From an uncultured Burkholderiaceae bacterium (lineage in GTDB: Bacteria; Pseudomonadota; Gammaproteobacteria; Burkholderiales; Burkholderiaceae), in NCBI GenBank assembly GCA_937871985.1, contig CALMPB010000467.1:1-64000 (forward strand): DNA of 64,000 nt. The letters are read 5' to 3'. The notes beneath the pieces are model-generated. The model saw nothing but the letters and a program-made list of their open reading frames with translations. It was not told where the DNA came from and did not search any database. Shown here one piece after another: positions 61,350-64,000 of this stretch; positions within the stretch are counted from its first letter, which is position 1; each line of letters begins with the position of its first letter. A program made the position numbers and the translations under genes.

Positions 61350-62680
61350 GATGACTCCTTTTTTATGCCTCGGTCGGGACTCGTCCACCTGGCGCGGCGG
61401 CGGCGCGTCCTTAGCATTACTTTGGGGAAACTTACCAGGGTTGTGAATAAGCTGATGAGCCAGTAGACGAATGGATACCAGACTATCCAATAGAGGGAGT
61501 GCGAAAGATCCGGCTCGTACTTGCGATCGATGAGAACGCTTACGCCGAATTGCAGCATGCACATCAGCGCAAGCACCATGCCTGTAAAGGAGGGCAGCAG
61601 CAAGGAAGGGATGTGCAGCGTATCGGGCATCGGCACGACCAGGCCGATCAACCACAGCAGCGCGACAAGGGCCAGCCCGAACGCCCAGATGGTCGACATG
61701 ACGAATTCAATGATGAGCGGCCACATCCGGCGCAGCTCCCACGAGCCCAGGCAATCCAGGTTCTTGAGCAGGACTTCGGCCCCGCCCTGGGCCCAGCGCC
61801 GGCGCTGGCGCCACAATCCGTTCAAGGTTTCGGGCATCAGCACGCCGCACAGCGCGCGCGGCTCGAAAAACACGGACCATCGATCGCGTTGCAGCTTCCA
61901 GGTGATGTCGATGTCTTCGGTGATCATGTCCAGGCTCCAGTAGCCGACACGCTCCAGCGCTTCGCGCCGGAATGCCGTGACCACGCCCGAGACGCTGTAT
62001 ATCTGGCCATAGACTCTTTGCGCCCGCTTGGTCAGGCCGATGATGGAGGAGAACTCTCCCACCTGTATGCGTCCGATCAAGGTGGAGCGCGTGCGTATGC
62101 GCGGGTTCCCGGTCACGGCGCCGACGCGCGGGTGCTCGATCAATGGCGCGACCAGATAGCTGACCGCATTCGGCTCGAGCATGGCGTCGCCGTCGATGCA
62201 TACGAGGTAGTCGCTGCGCGACGCCATGGCGCCCATGCGCAGCGCCATGGCCTTGCCCTGGTTGCGCGCAAGATGGATGACGCGCAGACGCGGATGATAG
62301 GCCGTCAGCCGGTCGAGCAGGTCGGGGGTGCCGTCGGTGGATCCGTCGTTGATGGCGATGACCTCGATATGCGGATAGTCTTGCTGCAGCACGGCCAATA
62401 TGGTTTCTTCGGCATGTTCTTCTTCATCGTGGCAGGGAATCAGAATGCTGACCAGGGGCGAACCTTTCAACCAGGGACCGGGCTGGGTCGGCGACCACTT
62501 CCAGTGCCTTTCCCAGACGAACCAGAAGTACAGGCCGCCCGCTATCCATATGCCCGACATGAACAGGGGGTAGAAGAACACGAAGTTCAGCAGAACGTCG
62601 CTGGTCAAGGTAGCCAGCAGGCCGATAGGCGCTCCCAGAACCAGGCACAGGATCAGAAAGGCGATGATTCGATCTATCAT
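61346..62680 (-). CDS. pgaC: poly-beta-1,6-N-acetylglucosamine synthase
   Basis: 444 residues. Two N-terminal helices, then a GT2 domain: VSILIPCHDEEEHAEETI, AINDGSTDGTPDLL (D,D), VCIDGDAMLEPNAV (DxD), MITEDIDITWKL (catalytic TED) and the processive LWRQRRRWAQGGAEVLLKN. C-terminal helices complete the inner-membrane pore. It makes PNAG, an exopolysaccharide biofilm adhesin. Overlaps pgaB by four bases. Confidence 0.95.
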   Translation of the reverse strand: MIDRIIAFLILCLVLGAPIGLLATLTSDVLLNFVFFYPLFMSGIWIAGGLYFWFVWERHWKWSPTQPGPWLKGSPLVSILIPCHDEEEHAEETILAVLQQDYPHIEVIAINDGSTDGTPDLLDRLTAYHPRLRVIHLARNQGKAMALRMGAMASRSDYLVCIDGDAMLEPNAVSYLVAPLIEHPRVGAVTGNPRIRTRSTLIGRIQVGEFSSIIGLTKRAQRVYGQIYSVSGVVTAFRREALERVGYWSLDMITEDIDITWKLQRDRWSVFFEPRALCGVLMPETLNGLWRQRRRWAQGGAEVLLKNLDCLGSWELRRMWPLIIEFVMSTIWAFGLALVALLWLIGLVVPMPDTLHIPSLLLPSFTGMVLALMCMLQFGVSVLIDRKYEPDLSHSLYWIVWYPFVYWLISLFTTLVSFPKVMLRTRRRRARWTSPDRGIKKESS

Positions 62681-64000
62681 GGAAATGGGTACCAGGCTGT
62701 TGATATGGCCGGCCGAATGATGTCGAGCCGGGGCTGATTCTGCGCGAAATCGTCTGGGTAGTAGCCGAAGCTTGGCGCTCCTCTTCGCAGCAGGCGATTC
62801 ATCCAGTGGGCGACGAGCCTGGACGGTATCGCCCGCGATGCGTCATGGCCGCCGCGGCTTTGCCGGTTCCAATCCTGCGTTTGCACTTCGAACACCGTCC
62901 TGGTCAAGGCGTGGGGTTTGGCCGCGACGGCATCGACCAGTTTGTCGAGCCATGCATCGGCCTGATCGGAAGGCACTCCTTCCATGAGCGGCATGGCCAT
63001 GAGCGCGGTCCAGTTGTAGTTGGCGAGAAAGTCGTCCAGGTTCTGGGCGAACCAGGCTTCGCTTTGGGGATTGAGCACCGGCGGCGCATAGAGGTTGCGC
63101 GCCGTCATGATCTGAGGCCCGCGGATGGCGCGCACATGTTCCGTCAAGGTATTGGTGAAGGCCGTGAGATATTGGCTTTTGAAGCGCGTCCAGCGTTGCA
63201 TGAGTCCGGGGTCGGCCCTCAGGGCATCGATGTCGCCTGGCAGGCCGGCCTGGCGATATGCGGCCATGGCGGAGGGGCCGGCGTCCTCGAAGTCCGAGAG
63301 CATGGCGTCGTCGTGATAAAGAATGCCGCTGAAATTGGCGTGCCGGGACAGGTCTTCGTAAAGATCGATGATCTGCTTGCGGGCTTCGGGATCGAAGGGC
63401 GACAGGCGCTGGTACTGCCTGGGGTCGACGCTTGCCTGCTTGCGCTCAGGATCCCAGCGTTCGACCCGGGCTATGGAAGGGGCGAGATCGAAGCTCAGCA
63501 CGGGCATCCAGGCGTATACCTTGACGGAAGAGCGGGTGATCAATTGCCATGCGACGCGGTTGAACAGATCCGCCCGCATGGGCAAGTGGCGATTGGGAAA
63601 ATAAACCGACTTGACCAGGCCGTCCCCGTCCGGATCGGCGAATGCCTGCAGGAAAACCGTGGTGATCTGCATGTCGGCGATGCGCTGTACCAGCTGGCCG
63701 ATGTTGCGCTCCTGCTGGGCGGGGTCGGGGTCGTAGACGTAGTCCAGGTCGACGTGCGCGACGCGCATGATGCGCGGATTCTCCACGTCCATGATGTTGC
63801 TGACGAACTCCGAAAGCCGCGGATCCTCCGAGACGAGCAGCCGGGGCGTGCTCATCAGGCTGTCGGTATTGCCCAGCGCCGTTTCCTGCAGGGTCAGCGC
63901 TATTTTGTAGCCGTGCTTTTCCAGTATCCGCAGAGCCTGGCCATTGGCTTCGCCGTAGGGCCAGGCCCAGACCCGCGGGCTTTTCCCGGTGATTTGGCGG
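62677..64000 (-). CDS. pgaB: PNAG N-deacetylase/hydrolase PgaB (5' end outside window)
   Basis: At least 440 residues to the window end. The upstream part (RVWAWPYGEANGQALRIL) is the end of the CE4 deacetylase domain. The rest is the PgaB C-terminal glycoside-hydrolase domain: RIMRVAHVDLDYVYDPDPAQ, MQITTVFLQAFADPDGDG, FPNRHLPMRADLFNRVAWQL, VYAWMPVLSFDL and FSGILYHDDAMLSDFED (Asp-Asp catalytic region). It trims and partly deacetylates PNAG for export by PgaA, presumably encoded beyond 64000. Confidence 0.94.
   Translation of the reverse strand, partial: RQITGKSPRVWAWPYGEANGQALRILEKHGYKIALTLQETALGNTDSLMSTPRLLVSEDPRLSEFVSNIMDVENPRIMRVAHVDLDYVYDPDPAQQERNIGQLVQRIADMQITTVFLQAFADPDGDGLVKSVYFPNRHLPMRADLFNRVAWQLITRSSVKVYAWMPVLSFDLAPSIARVERWDPERKQASVDPRQYQRLSPFDPEARKQIIDLYEDLSRHANFSGILYHDDAMLSDFEDAGPSAMAAYRQAGLPGDIDALRADPGLMQRWTRFKSQYLTAFTNTLTEHVRAIRGPQIMTARNLYAPPVLNPQSEAWFAQNLDDFLANYNWTALMAMPLMEGVPSDQADAWLDKLVDAVAAKPHALTRTVFEVQTQDWNRQSRGGHDASRAIPSRLVAHWMNRLLRRGAPSFGYYPDDFAQNQPRLDIIRPAISTAWYPFP

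Overview
The window is GC-rich, densely coded bacterial DNA. The gene families and order point to the Burkholderiales (Betaproteobacteria), most likely Alcaligenaceae (Bordetella/Achromobacter/Pusillimonas relatives). Supporting signs are the gshB / PTS-IIA / ptsH / ptsI block next to amtB-glnK, the ubiK-comM pair, the SUF operon order, and a dispersed repeat of the kind seen in this group. Species cannot be named from the sequence alone.

Layout. 1-9.8 kb: a 3'-truncated periplasmic 5'-nucleotidase, a GT4 glycosyltransferase, tRNA-Val(GAC), an RCC1-repeat protein paired with a Tat-exported multicopper oxidase, and a polyamine-type ABC importer. 10-12.7 kb: thrS and infC, the latter with an AUC start. 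12.7-21 kb: glutathione synthetase, a carbohydrate-permease-free PTS (IIA, HPr, EI), amtB-glnK behind a sigma-54 promoter, a small lipoprotein, ubiK and comM.

21-34 kb is the most interesting part: a fluoride-response island. Four fluoride (crcB-motif) riboswitches sit in two back-to-back divergent pairs. The first pair (22.3-22.5 kb) faces an MFS transporter on one side. On the other side is a six-gene membrane complex related to hydrogenase-4/formate hydrogenlyase whose large subunit lacks the NiFe-binding cysteines, i.e. an energy-converting hydrogenase-related (Ehr) complex. The second pair (31.9-32.1 kb) faces a CLC-F type fluoride/proton antiporter plus a DUF190 protein on one side, and a divergent enolase plus a second DUF190 protein on the other. 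Fluoride export, proton/energy handling and replacement of a fluoride-sensitive glycolytic enzyme thus appear to be one regulon.

34-40.6 kb is a catabolic patch: gentisate 1,2-dioxygenase-like cupin with a divergent MarR regulator and palindromic operator, then a LysR regulator divergent from a Rieske oxygenase, a TIM-barrel protein and an NCS2 nucleobase-type permease. 40.6-45.9 kb carries rpmI-rplT-pheS-pheT-ihfA-merR, the usual continuation of thrS-infC, here displaced by about 28 kb. 46-47.5 kb is an ECF sigma/anti-sigma pair. 47.5-55.7 kb is an Atm1-type ABC exporter and a complete suf operon (Rrf2 regulator, sufB, C, D, S, U, T), followed by a three-unit tandem repeat. 56-64 kb is a biofilm-matrix region, all on the minus strand: pgaB (cut by the window end), pgaC, pgaD, then csgE, csgF, csgG, one curlin gene, a csgH/C-like gene and a CsgD-like LuxR regulator lacking the phospho-acceptor aspartate.

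All assignments are from reading the sequence; no database search was run. Regulatory sites are motif matches only.
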